From NCBI RefSeq assembly GCF_007565055.1, contig NC_044558.1, positions 128,328,235 to 128,392,234 on the forward strand: DNA of 64,000 nt, given 5' to 3'. A program made the position numbers and the translations under genes. The stretch comes from Rhinopithecus roxellana. Its lineage: Eukaryota; Chordata; Mammalia; Primates; Cercopithecidae. This document shows, in pieces, positions 51,601-59,618 of the stretch. The stretch's first letter is position 1. Every line of letters begins with the position of its first letter. The notes under the pieces are model-generated. The model had not been told where the DNA came from. It did not search any database and was given only the letters and a program-made list of their open reading frames with translations.

Positions 51601-54600
51601 ACCATGTTGCCCAGGCTGGTCTGGAACTCCTGAGCTGAGGCAATCCACCCACCTTGGCCTCCCAAAGTGCTGGGATTACAGGCGTGAGCCACCGCGCCTG
51701 GCCAATTAATGGATTTTCTAAACCAATAAGGACCAGGGTTGACTGTGAGCCCAAAAAGAATGAAGAAGATAATAAGGTGCAAATAAAGGCGCAACTGTAA
51801 ACATTGTCTATATTATGAGCTTTTTTTTTTCTTTAAGGGTAGTGACATGAATAGTAAAGTGAATTTTAATTAGGTGCCCATTAGGAATGGCTAAAATACT
51901 AGAAAGACAAATTAGATTTATTCTATACGTTCTTGAATAGAACTAAGACTAATTGATTAGAAGGCAAAGGAAATTTCAGTTCGTTACAAAGACAACATGT
52001 AAACAATGAGAACTGTTCAAAAGTTGAGCAAATTGTTCTGAGGTAGCGTAATGTCACTTGAGTTGTTTATTGATCCATTTTTTGATGGATCAACATATAG
52101 TGAGCTATGATTGTATGGAAGTTCAGTTTATATGACATCCGAGTTCCTATTTACTTCAAAACTTTAACAATTGGTTAATCCACATGTTCCATTTATTTTG
52201 AGCAAAGGTCATGACTCTCTTAGAATGCCTCACAAATCACTGGTGATTCTTCCTCACTGGGGAGACCTAAGGACCTAAGGAGGGAAGTTTGACGCTTTGT
52301 TTTAACAACTTTAAATATTTTTTATTCCTGCTATACATTTTCTTAACTCTTTTCTGTTCTGTGCCATTTCCCTGTCTTTCCTTATTATTATAATCAGAGG
52401 AAACAAAGTATTTATTTGTTACCGTTTGAAAGTACTGTCCATATCTAATGAAAATCTTTAAAGGTCTATGGAGAGCAAGATCTTTCAAAGCCCATATCAT
52501 CCATCTCTCAGTAACCATATCTCGGACTTTCTTGCTGTACTCTGAAACTTCCTGTTGTTCTAAATAGTTCCTTCCACTTTTATCTCATATTATGGCTGAT
52601 TGAGTTGGCAATCACAGACCCAGATCACATAATTTCTGCCATGGACAGAAGTTAGAAGTTTGTTACCGCACCTACTTGTAGGCATAGGTTGTTGTACTAT
52701 TACTGTCATAATGTCACTTGGGACCAACATCGTTCTCCCCTGCCTCACCTTCTTGCATCTTACTATAAGGAATTTATAATACTGCCAGATTTACTGAGGC
52801 AGTATTTTATGGTACACAAGCTATATACCAGGGAAAAAAGAGGTCTGAGCCCTCATACTGATGTTTTCTTTAAATTTTTTTAATATTAGTGCTCTTATTT
52901 CTGTGTCTTAGATTATACTATCTTTAATTTAAATTTATATTTAACAATTACAGTTTTAATATAATTATGTTAAATGCTAATAAATAAGGGACATCACATT
53001 TCCCTCCCTCCCTCCCTTCCTTCCTTCCTTTCTTCCTTCTTTCCTTCCTTTTGTGACAGGGTCTGTCCCTGTCTCCCAGGATGGAGTGTAGTGGTATGAA
53101 CATGGTTCACTGCAGCCTCAACCTCCCTGTCTCACACGATCCTCCCACCTCAGCCCCCCAAGTAACTGGGACTACATGCATAACCCACCATGCTCAGCTA
53201 ATTTGTGTATTTTCTGTAGACAAGGGATTTCATCATGTTGCCTAGTCTGGTCTGTAACCCCTGGGCTCAAGCGATCTGCATGCCTCAGCCTCCCAAAGTG
53301 CTGGGATTACAGGCATGAGCCACTGCACCTGGCGAACATCACATTTCTGATTCACTTTTTTTTTGTTTCTTGGACACTAAGCATATTGCCTGGTACCCAA
53401 TTGAAAACCAAACATTTATTGAATAAATGAATAGGTGAATTAGTCTATATCTAATAGTATGGTAAAGTGCCAAAGATAACCAAATATTAAGTGAACAAAG
53501 CAAGTTAAAAAATACCATTTATGTATCATCCTATTTGACGTTAAAATGAAGGAAATAAATAAATAATAATATACATATGGAAAATACTGAAGGAATATAT
53601 TAAAAACTTGACAGTAGGATTGCAGGGTACTATCTCTGTGTTATGTCTTTTGTAACTTTAAGTCATATAACTTATATTTACAAAATTCAGATATTAGTAT
53701 ATATTTTATTATTGAAATATCTTATTTTTATAACTCTATAGGTTTTTTCCAGTCTTTGAAAAGCCTCCTTACCAATACCCTGTATGTTATATTCGTGCTT
53801 TTGACATTGTTACAAATAAGCAGCTTTATTGGTTCTTTTACTTACGTCTTTAAATATATGGAGCAACAGTATGGTCAGTCTGCATCTCAGGCTAACTTTT
53901 TGTTGGGTAAGACATATTTTTTACCTGTTTGCTTGATAAACGAAACACTACTGAGTACTTGTGTTCCAATTCACATTTTATTATGAAGGTGATTTTATAT
54001 TTTACTAAATATAATCTTATTATCTCTCAAACTTTACAAAATTTCTCCATCTTGTGATATCGTCATCGTTTTGCATTTGAGGTTGCATCTCATGTTAGGT
54101 GAATTTAATTCTATAGGTGAAATTCTAAAGAAAAAAATTGCTTGTGAATAATACATTTAGATGTGGTATCTGCATAATTGGATCTTATACTACTGAGATC
54201 CTAAGACAAACCCTTTTATAATATAACCATTATAATCCTATAATTCATGGACTGAAATAAGGCCTCAGCTACTTACAAAACACATAATATTAATGTTTTC
54301 AGAAGGAGAATAAATTTAAACACATTACAAAATATGCGTGATTCAAAACAAATATCATATTTTAGAGAGGGTTTTTTTTTTTTTTTTTTTGCTACAATAC
54401 CTATTTTCAAAGTCATATTGAGACTTTCTCCTTATGGAAAGTTTATCTTATATCACTTTTCCCACAACTCCAGTATTGTAGAAATCTTGTAGAAATTTGA
54501 TAAATATTTGATGAGTTAAACAATGTATCAAATGGTAGGTATCTAGGTCATATGTACACAGGAATGCAATAATTAGAAAATCTATATACTGAAGCATTGG

Positions 54601-57600
54601 AACAGGCTTCTGGATGATCTCCCTGTTGAACTGACAGGTTTAAACTGAAAGGTTAAGTTTTGACTCGCAATAACCTGGCTTGAGTTTTTTGTTAGAGGAA
54701 TCTTCACCTTAATAACACTTACAGGACCGTGAAATGGAAAAGTTGTAAGAGGGATCAATCATTTTTAATCCTATATGTAGACATTTTTATCTATCAGGGT
54801 ATATATGTGTTTTATGAATAATAAAGAGATTAGTTCAAGAATTTAATTCTAAAGCCTTGGGCAAAATTGGAGTGAGTTATTGAGGATTGAAACTCTGTTT
54901 TGAGAGATGTAAAGGATTTTAGGTGGTAGGATAGAAATCTCAGAGGAAGAAAGATTTTGTTGTTGTTGATTGCCAAAAAAAAAAAAAAAAAGAAAAGAAG
55001 AAAAAGAAAGCTCCTCATAGAAATAACCGTTTTAGACACATAAATATTCTTAGCCACTGCCTTTTGCTCGTGAGGAAGCCAAGCCCTCATAATTGGCCAA
55101 AATAAATTATTTTTGTCTCTCATATGGTATACTTGTCCCTTACCTCCACCCTAGTGTGCCAACCTTCTCTTTTTTATTTTTTTGAGATGGAGTCTCGCTC
55201 TGTCGCCCGGGCTGGAGTGCAGTGGTGGGATCGCAGCTCACTGCAAACTCCGCCTTCTGGGTTCGCCACCCTTCTCTTAAAGAAATAAGAAAGGGTGAAT
55301 TTGGTTGATATAACTGGATTCTATAAATAAAGACGTATCAGAAAAACCAGATCCATGTAATTATAGCTTTTTTCTCTTCTTTTATTTCTAGGAGTCATAA
55401 CCATTCCTACGATTGCCACTGGAATGTTTTTAGGAGGATATATCATTAAAAAATTCAAATTGTCTTTAGTTGGAATTGCCAAATTTTCACTTCTTACTTC
55501 GATAATATCCTTCTTGTTTCAACTTATTTATTTCCCTCTAATCTGTGAAAGCAAATCAGTTGCCGGCCTAACCTTGACCTATGATGGGTTTGTATATATT
55601 GCTATATAAATTGTGTGATATGTTAACCATTGAATTAAAAGATTATGTGCAAGTAAAATAGGGTAGAAAACAATTGTAATTAAACTTTATTTTAATTGAG
55701 AGAAATTGCAATTTTCAAATTCTTAAAATGTCCATTTCCTGAGACGATAAAAATTTGTTTTATTCCTTAAGGAAAAGCTACATAGGTTGAAATAATAACA
55801 CCTATAATTTATGGGTAATTAAAATGAGTGGTGGACACTTTTACCCCAGTTTTATAGATGTAAAAGTAAGATTTAGAGAAATACACACATTATATGGCTA
55901 GCAATGTTAAGATTAAGACACAAATTTGAGATATTAGAGGTATCATATGTCATTAAATAAAATTATTCATAATGTATTTTCTAAATTAACAATCTACTTA
56001 TTTTTCTTAATTTAAATTATATACTCATTTGAAGATATTTCATAAATCCTCAATAATGATCATATCTTTACAAAACAAATAACTTGAAATGTTTAAGCTT
56101 AAACATTATACAAATAACATGTTTTATAATTTTAGTCAAAATATAAAATTATATCTTGTAATTTATAACTATATTGTAAAGTAAATCAGTATAAACAATA
56201 TTATAGTTTTATTCAAAAAATATACAGAGATTTTTTATCCTTTTTCAACTGATTCTATTATTTTTTATTTTTTATTCCTCAGAGGTTTAGCTTTAACCAC
56301 ATCGAATTCTTTTTTTATGTAGTTAAAATACAGATTGCAAAATTCCACAATGTTAACTAACATGCGTAGATTCAGAGAATTTTAAAGGAACGTCAATCTA
56401 ATGCCATTACTTCCCTGAAGAGAAAGTGAATCTCAGAAAAATGAAGTTACTTATCTAATGTAAAGTTTATTTGATAGAATGATAAAGACCTCTTGTCTAA
56501 GTCTTATCTAACCTCTTTTATTTCTTTTTTAAGTTTTACTTTTTCTAGGTCTTAAGTCATGTCTTGGTAAAGAAGGAGAGTTAAAAGTCAATAAGCATTA
56601 CAAAAATTGCCATTTAGACGTCAGCAAATCAGATTTCTCCAATTAAAGGAAAACCCCTTCTCTTATTTCTCTTCTTTTCCCCTTCTCTTCCTCCTCCTCT
56701 ATTTCCCCTCTCCTTAACCCTTGTCTCTCTCTTCTCCTCCTTCTCTACTTCCTCTTTCTCTTTTTTTGATATATTTCTATCATATATTTTCAGAAATAAT
56801 TCAGTGGCATCTCATATAGATGTACCACTTTCTTATTGCAACTCAGAGTGCAATTGTGATGAAAGTCAATGGGAACCAATCTGTGGGAACAATGGAATAA
56901 CTTACCTGTCACCTTGTCTAGCAGGATGCAAATCCTTAAGTGGTATTAAAAAGTCTACAGTGAGTATTAGTTTTTGCTTTTTCTCCTCTCCTTAATCAAA
57001 ATCACAGATTTAATAATTACTTATCAAATCTTCCTATAACTAAGGTCTCCAATAAAAAGATTAAATAAAAAGATTCCAGTATTATCTGTCCTCATGATAG
57101 CTGTGAAGTATAAAAAAAGCTTCATATAAAACTCTGCTTAGGACACAATCAGACTTCTCTGTTGCTTGATTTCTAATTAGAGATTACCCACTTTTTATCT
57201 TGAGATTTTAAGAATATGACCTGTTAGAATTTGAATGCATTTAGGGTATCTAAGAAGTCTCTCATTTGACTAAAGCACATGATTTTTATTAATTTGGAAT
57301 TACTTTACCCTTCAGAAGTTAGGGGAAAGTTCAGAATTAGCCAGTTGTCAGCACTACCCGCTTTATGAGGACAACGATCTGTTTGCATTTTAATATATAC
57401 ATCCTGATAAGTTTAGCTAGGGACTCACTGTGGCCTTGGACTTTCTAAGAAATTAGTCAAGGCTTCATGTTTACTCGAATTCCCTATTCTTGTTTTCCTA
57501 TTTTGATGCTCCCAAAGCTGGCACTTCTTTAACTCAGTATAATTTAGTATCCTGCTCACTGACTGCCAACATATCAGTTGGAAATTCCATTTCTTTCTTA

Positions 57601-58391
57601 ACTCAAAGGGTTTTTTTGTTTTTGTTTTTGTTTTCTTTCCATGTGACACATGGATTTTTCCCAATATCCTGGGTAACTCCCAATGATTGGAAATTAGGTA
57701 TGCTCTTCCCCATACGTACAATCAATTCAACATCTCACAAAGTTGCATAACTGTTTTTCAGGCCCTTTCCCTATTACCAACATTAGCAATACAGTCAGCT
57801 GTGATTATGACTCCCTACCACATTCTTCTATGCTTCAATTCTAAACATTTTCTATCTTTCCCTTGCCCAATGTCCTACCAATGTATTATTAAATGGCATG
57901 GAGAAATTTGAAGAATAGAGCATCCTAGTTTCCTTGAAGATAGGCTACAACTTTAATAAACTTGCACATATGTGGCCCAAAGACTATACTTAAAAGCTCA
58001 CATCTCATATTCATCAGCTCTAGTACCTTTCAGTAAGGGTGCCCCATTTAATCCCTGGTCCCATGTTGTCCAGAAGTGAAGATCTGAAAGATACATGATG
58101 TTAGTATAATATCCTAAAGACAGCTCTGTCTACATGGAGACATCATCTTAATACTGGCAATGGCTATACCATGGATGGGTGGGGGGGGGGGGCTACTGCA
58201 AAGTTCCTTTACTAAATCCTCAGTAAAATTGTTAAAATAATGCTCTCTGTATCAAAGTTTGGTTTCATTGGCCAATGTGCTTGCTCCATAAAAGATTCCT
58301 CCATATTATTCTTATTGAAAAAAAAGAAAGGAAAAAAGGAATCTTTCTTGAACCATACAAGTATGGATTTAAATTCTTTCTTTCTTTCTCT

Positions 58392-58423
<32 letters not shown>

Positions 58424-59618
58424 TTTTTTTTGAGATGGAGTCTCGCCCTGTCATCCAGGCTGGAGTGTAATGGCACGGTCTCAGCTTACTGCAACCTCCA
58501 CCTCCTGGGTTCAAGTGATTCTCCTGCCTCAGCCTCCCAAGTAGCTGGGATTACAGGTGTGCACCACCACACCTGGCTAATTTTTTTGTATCTTTAGTAG
58601 AAATGGGCTTTCACCATGTTGACCAGACTGGTCTCTAACTCCTGACCTCATGATCCACCTGCCTCGGCCTCCCAAAGTGTTGGGATTACAGGTGTGAGTG
58701 ACCGCACCCGGTCAATTCTTTTACAAGTTCTCCTTCAGTAAATAGTCTTTAGCAGTAGTAGTTACAAGATGAACTTAAATCTCTAGTGTAGAATCAGAGC
58801 AGAATTTATTAAAGCCACCTAACAACATACACTGCCTACCTGATGAAATCTCTAAAATCACTTGTTCCTAATATTCCTCTTCTATACTCTAACCATTAGC
58901 CAGGACATTCTTTTGTGTTAAATCTTTCTAGTAATAATATAATATGTTTTATTACCTGTCATTATGGTCTTGAATGTTGCTTTTGCCTTCTTAAGTAGAA
59001 TTCTGGCACCCCTGCCTGGCTCTATTTCCCCTGCACTCTGTCCCATTTTCATGAGTGGCTAGATTTTGTCCCTTTTCAAATTGCTATATTTTCTGGATCC
59101 TTTGGTAGTTCTTTCCCAGAGTAAGTCACTAATACTTAGAACCTGTCAAAGAGAGTAAGAATGTGTATTTTAGAAAGTAAATATGGGTGGAAGAGAAATA
59201 TTTTAAATAATGTATATTAATGAAAAAATTATATACAGAATTTCATACACTAATTTCTTAACTTCCTAAATTCAGGAAGCTATTTTGCCTTTCAGTATTA
59301 AGCAAGTATATTTTTATAACATTTTTTAAACTAAATATTTTAGTTTGAGACTTCCTTAAATATAATGAAATGTATTCATAGCCCTGTTGTATTTGGCAAA
59401 TATATTTAGTAATATTTCAAAAACTATTTTTAGGTGTTTTATAACTGCAGTTGTGTGGAAGTAACTGGTCTCCAGAACAGAATTTACTCAGCGCACTTGG
59501 GTGAATGCCCAAGAGATGATGCTTGTACAAGGAAATTTTACATCTATGTTGCAATTCAAGTCATAAACTCTTTGTTCTCTGCAACAGGAGGTACCGTATG
59601 TATCTTGCTGATTGTGAA
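30215..59618 (+). CDS. SLCO1B3: SLCO1B3-like organic anion transporter gene, partial (ten internal coding exons)
   Basis: Joined exons 30215-30356, 33569-33701, 35805-35926, 37828-37974, 38172-38270, 49776-50018, 53742-53906, 55392-55587, 56794-56959 and 59434-59618 give 1,598 bp open in one frame. By family knowledge OATP1B proteins are 12-TM, sodium-independent carriers on the basolateral hepatocyte membrane that take up bilirubin conjugates, bile acids, steroid conjugates and drugs. Seen here: TM1 start MFLAALSFSY, the OATP signature DSRWVGAWWLGFL, a long intracellular loop 3, and the Cys-rich Kazal-like loop. The residues cover about 29-560 of the roughly 702 usual for the family, ending near TM10. 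The sequence is nearer human OATP1B3 than OATP1B1 (for example SITQIERRFDISSSL and VAIQVINSLFSATGG). No stop or frameshift was found. The first coding exon was not found upstream and the last exons are off the right edge. An SLCO1B7-type duplicate cannot be excluded. Confidence 0.9.
30357..31459. other. SLCO1B intron, first part
   Basis: Unique-looking AT-rich intron. No gene seen in it. Confidence 0.5.
31461..32098 (+). mobile_element. Tigger/MER-type DNA transposon split by an Alu
   Basis: The left end 'gatgaccctctgtatccaca' and the right end 'cattgacactgagggatgac' form imperfect terminal inverted repeats. Inside are typical non-autonomous Tigger stretches: 'gcaactatttacatagtatt', 'tctagagatgatataaagca' and 'aaaggacttgagcatccaca'. 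The Alu at 31690-31996 interrupts it. Confidence 0.7.
31690..31996 (-). mobile_element. Alu (reverse strand) inside a DNA transposon
   Basis: (TTTG)-rich tail complement then full Alu. Imperfect target duplication 'gcaatagtgca' against 'gcaatactaca'. Confidence 0.92.
32102..33568. other. SLCO1B intron, second part
   Basis: Unique-looking sequence with T-rich stretches. No gene or nameable repeat. Confidence 0.45.
33569..33701 (+). CDS. SLCO1B3: SLCO1B3-like coding exon 3 (residues about 76-119, TM2-TM3)
   Basis: Acceptor 'ttttctag', donor 'gtaagt', 133 bp. It encodes GNLLVIVFVSYFGSKLHRPK and continues to LTALPHFFMGY, covering TM2, the short intracellular turn and TM3. The residue matching the human S112A polymorphism of OATP1B3 is Ala (codon 33676-33678). 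The conserved His115, linked in other OATPs to pH sensitivity, is present. The last codon is split with the next exon (TA|T, Tyr120). Confidence 0.92.
33702..35804. other. SLCO1B intron
   Basis: Unique-looking. A (TG)n tract lies at 35389-35419. No gene recognised. Confidence 0.5.
35805..35926 (+). CDS. SLCO1B3: SLCO1B3-like coding exon 4 (residues about 120-160, extracellular loop 2)
   Basis: Acceptor 'ctcttatag', donor 'gtaaga', 122 bp. It encodes extracellular loop 2, starting YRYSKETHINPSENSTSS and ending TSPEIVEK. Three N-x-S/T sequons are visible: NST at about 134, a known glycosylation site in OATP1B proteins, then NQT at about 145 and NRT at about 151. Human OATP1B3 has Gly where this has Arg in the third, which does not break the sequon. 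Confidence 0.92.
36081..36285 (+). mobile_element. MER8/Tigger2-type DNA transposon fragment
   Basis: Starts with the Tigger2/MER8 terminal motif 'cagtcgattcttgaacaaca' followed by 'ggtttgaactgcacctgttc'. The right end was not clearly located. Confidence 0.6.
36602..36621. repeat. (TA)n microsatellite next to an Alu tail
   Basis: Pure TA run just before the poly(T) of the reverse Alu. Confidence 0.9.
36622..36920 (-). mobile_element. Young AluY, Old World monkey type (reverse strand)
   Basis: Nearly unmutated. Diagnostic-looking variants are 'cgcccggctagtttttgtat', 'gatccgcccgtctcggcctc' and 'ttacaggcttgagccaccgc'. By family knowledge these fit AluYR-type cercopithecid subfamilies. Confidence 0.93.
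36969..37277 (-). mobile_element. AluY (reverse strand)
   Basis: 28-base poly(T) then complement of AluY, including 'ttacaggcttgagccactgc'. It lies only 48 bp from the preceding Alu in the same orientation. Confidence 0.93.
37278..37827. other. SLCO1B intron before coding exon 5
   Basis: Unique-looking AT-rich sequence. Confidence 0.5.
37828..37974 (+). CDS. SLCO1B3: SLCO1B3-like coding exon 5 (residues about 161-209, TM4)
   Basis: Acceptor 'ttatctctatag', donor 'gtaatg', 147 bp. The product begins GCVKESGSHMWMYVFMGNML and continues RGIGESPIAPLGISYIDDF to HSSLYVG. The codon for position 174, Val in human (site of the SLCO1B1 V174A transport variant), is Val. Arg181, important for OATP1B3 transport, is kept. 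Relative to human OATP1B3 the segment GETPIVPLG reads GESPIAPLG. The junction codon is GGT (Gly161), as in SLCO1B1 rather than the Asp of human SLCO1B3. Confidence 0.92.
38172..38270 (+). CDS. SLCO1B3: SLCO1B3-like coding exon 6 (residues about 210-242, TM5)
   Basis: This 99-bp exon lies only 197 bp after the previous one, with acceptor 'acttacag' and donor 'gtaagt'. It encodes GGLNAIGMIGPVIGFILGSL followed by FAKMYVDIGYVDL, which is TM5 and the start of the next intracellular loop. The residue matching the human OATP1B3 M233I polymorphism is Met (codon 38240-38242). An 11.5-kb repeat-filled intron follows. Confidence 0.92.
38271..40959. other. Large SLCO1B intron, unique-looking part
   Basis: No gene recognised. 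Contains a truncated Alu (39579-39659). Confidence 0.5.
39579..39659 (-). mobile_element. Severely 5'-truncated AluY
   Basis: Poly(T) then only about 57 bp of Alu 3' end ('tggccagatctcagctc' last). The 'ccagatctcagctc' variant is shared with the young Alu at 36622-36920. Confidence 0.9.
41056..43857 (+). mobile_element. Tigger2-like (pogo/TcMar) DNA transposon, near full length
   Basis: Terminal repeats 'cagtggaaccttgaacagca' and the complement of '...gtcactcaaaagtcgactg' are flanked by TA on both sides. It interrupts the L1 3' UTR, which resumes directly after it. The internal transposase relic runs in + sense from about 41650 to 43130. 42568-42606 reads VLLIIGNALGHPE, the family's DDE core LLIDNAPGHP with the catalytic Asp changed to Gly. 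The 3' non-coding end matches the Tigger2/MER8 tail (43400-43850). Confidence 0.85.
43656..43763 (+). mobile_element. Short internal LINE-1 ORF2 fragment inside the Tigger2 element
   Basis: The Tigger text '..actattagt' is interrupted and resumes at 'ttaagttttgggg'. The inserted approximately 108 bp match L1 ORF2 sense ('gcacttgataacattcaaca', then 'gggatagaaggaacatacct'). No poly(A) follows its 3' side. Confidence 0.7.
48107..48694 (-). mobile_element. Younger 5'-truncated LINE-1 in the 5' UTR of the old one
   Basis: The + strand reads the complement of an L1 3' UTR and ORF2 C-terminus. Minus frame 48345-48692 includes GIYPKEYKSFYYKDTCTCMF and TTEYYAAIKRKEIMSFAGTC. The host L1 5' UTR continues on both sides. 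Confidence 0.88.
49041..49775. other. SLCO1B intron before coding exon 7
   Basis: Unique-looking. A GT/GGT-rich patch lies at 49295-49331. Confidence 0.5.
49776..50018 (+). CDS. SLCO1B3: SLCO1B3-like coding exon 7 (residues about 243-323, OATP signature, TM6, intracellular loop 3)
   Basis: Acceptor 'tttctcctag', donor 'gtaagt', 243 bp. It contains the OATP superfamily signature in full (DSRWVGAWWLGFL), then TM6 (SGLFSITSSIPFFFLP) and a hydrophilic Lys/Asn-rich intracellular loop (NPNKPQKERK to TKNVTG). The sequons in this loop face the cytoplasm and are not expected to be glycosylated. The human OATP1B3 counterpart reads FFFLPKNPNKP; here the Lys is Gln, as in SLCO1B1. Confidence 0.93.
50019..51398. 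other. SLCO1B intron
   Basis: Unique-looking AT-rich sequence. No gene recognised. Confidence 0.5.
51399..51703 (-). mobile_element. Alu (reverse strand)
   Basis: Poly(T) then full Alu ending 'gcgcctggcc'. Target duplication 'caattaatg' lies at 51390-51398 and 51703-51711. Confidence 0.94.
51712..52990. other. SLCO1B intron
   Basis: No gene or nameable repeat seen. Confidence 0.45.
53003..53335 (-). mobile_element. Alu (reverse strand) with (CCTT)n tail
   Basis: 53003-53050 is (CCTT)n/(CCCT)n and 53051-53335 is the Alu. The whole unit lies between perfect 12-bp target duplications 'acatcacatttc' (52991-53002 and 53336-53347), so the microsatellite replaced the A-tail. Confidence 0.93.
53348..53741. 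other. SLCO1B intron before coding exon 8
   Basis: AT-rich. No gene seen. Confidence 0.5.
53742..53906 (+). CDS. SLCO1B3: SLCO1B3-like coding exon 8 (residues about 324-378, TM7)
   Basis: Acceptor 'taactctatag', donor 'gtaaga', 165 bp. It encodes FFQSLKSLLTNTLYVIFVLL to FKYMEQQYGQSASQANFLLG. Lys361, one of the positive pore residues studied in OATP1B3, is kept. Position 336, Pro in human OATP1B1 and 1B3 (LTNPLYV), is Thr here; it lies at the start of TM7. Confidence 0.92.
53907..55157. other. SLCO1B intron before coding exon 9
   Basis: Unique-looking with poly(T) at 54371-54390 and an A-rich stretch at 54976-55010. No gene seen. Confidence 0.5.
55172..55264 (-). mobile_element. 5'-truncated Alu
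   Basis: About 93 bp of Alu 3' end only. Target duplication 'gccaaccttctctt' (55158-55171) against 'gccacccttctctt' (55265-55278). Confidence 0.92.
55392..55587 (+). CDS. SLCO1B3: SLCO1B3-like coding exon 9 (residues about 379-444, TM8-TM9)
   Basis: Acceptor 'ttatttctag', 196 bp, encoding GVITIPTIATGMFLGGYIIK, TM8-TM9 and the start of extracellular loop 5 (ESKSVAGLTLTYDG). The donor needed to keep the frame with the next exon is GATGG|gtttgt, clearly weaker than the GTAAGT-type donors of the other exons. Reading through would add only a few residues before a stop at 55606-55608. Confidence 0.9.
55588..56793. other. SLCO1B intron with long polypyrimidine tract before coding exon 10
   Basis: AT-rich. 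56654-56767 is almost entirely C and T. The splice acceptor lies just after it. Confidence 0.6.
56794..56959 (+). CDS. SLCO1B3: SLCO1B3-like coding exon 10 (residues about 445-499, Kazal-like loop)
   Basis: Acceptor 'catatattttcag', donor 'gtgagt', 166 bp. It begins by completing a Gly codon (GG|A) and encodes NNSVASHIDVPLSYC, then CNCDESQWEPICGNNGITYL and SPCLAGCKS. Six cysteines of the Kazal-like extracellular loop 5 are visible in this exon. The 445 sequon (NNS) is kept. Human GCKSSSGIKKHTV reads GCKSLSGIKKSTV here. Confidence 0.92.
56960..58371. other. SLCO1B intron, first part
   Basis: Unique-looking. A run of 12 G at 58181-58192 is preceded by GGGT. No gene seen. Confidence 0.5.
58376..58713 (-). 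mobile_element. Alu (reverse strand) with (TTTC)n/poly(T) tail
   Basis: 58376-58431 is TTTC and T-rich. Full Alu complement follows to 'ccgcacccggtc'. Short flanking duplication 'aattctt'. Confidence 0.93.
58714..59433. other. SLCO1B intron, second part
   Basis: Unique-looking sequence between the Alu and coding exon 11. Confidence 0.45.
59434..59618 (+). CDS. SLCO1B3: SLCO1B3-like coding exon 11 (residues about 500-560, end of Kazal-like loop, TM10)
   Basis: Acceptor 'actatttttag', donor 'gtaagt', 185 bp. It encodes VFYNCSCVEVTGLQNRIYSA, then HLGECPRDDACTRKF and TM10 (IYVAIQVINSLFSATGG). The four remaining loop cysteines and the 503 sequon (NCS) are present. The second sequon, NYS at 516 in human OATP1B1 and 1B3, is IYS here and so is lost. 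The next exon (expected to begin IVQPELK) was not seen before the window ends. Confidence 0.92.
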
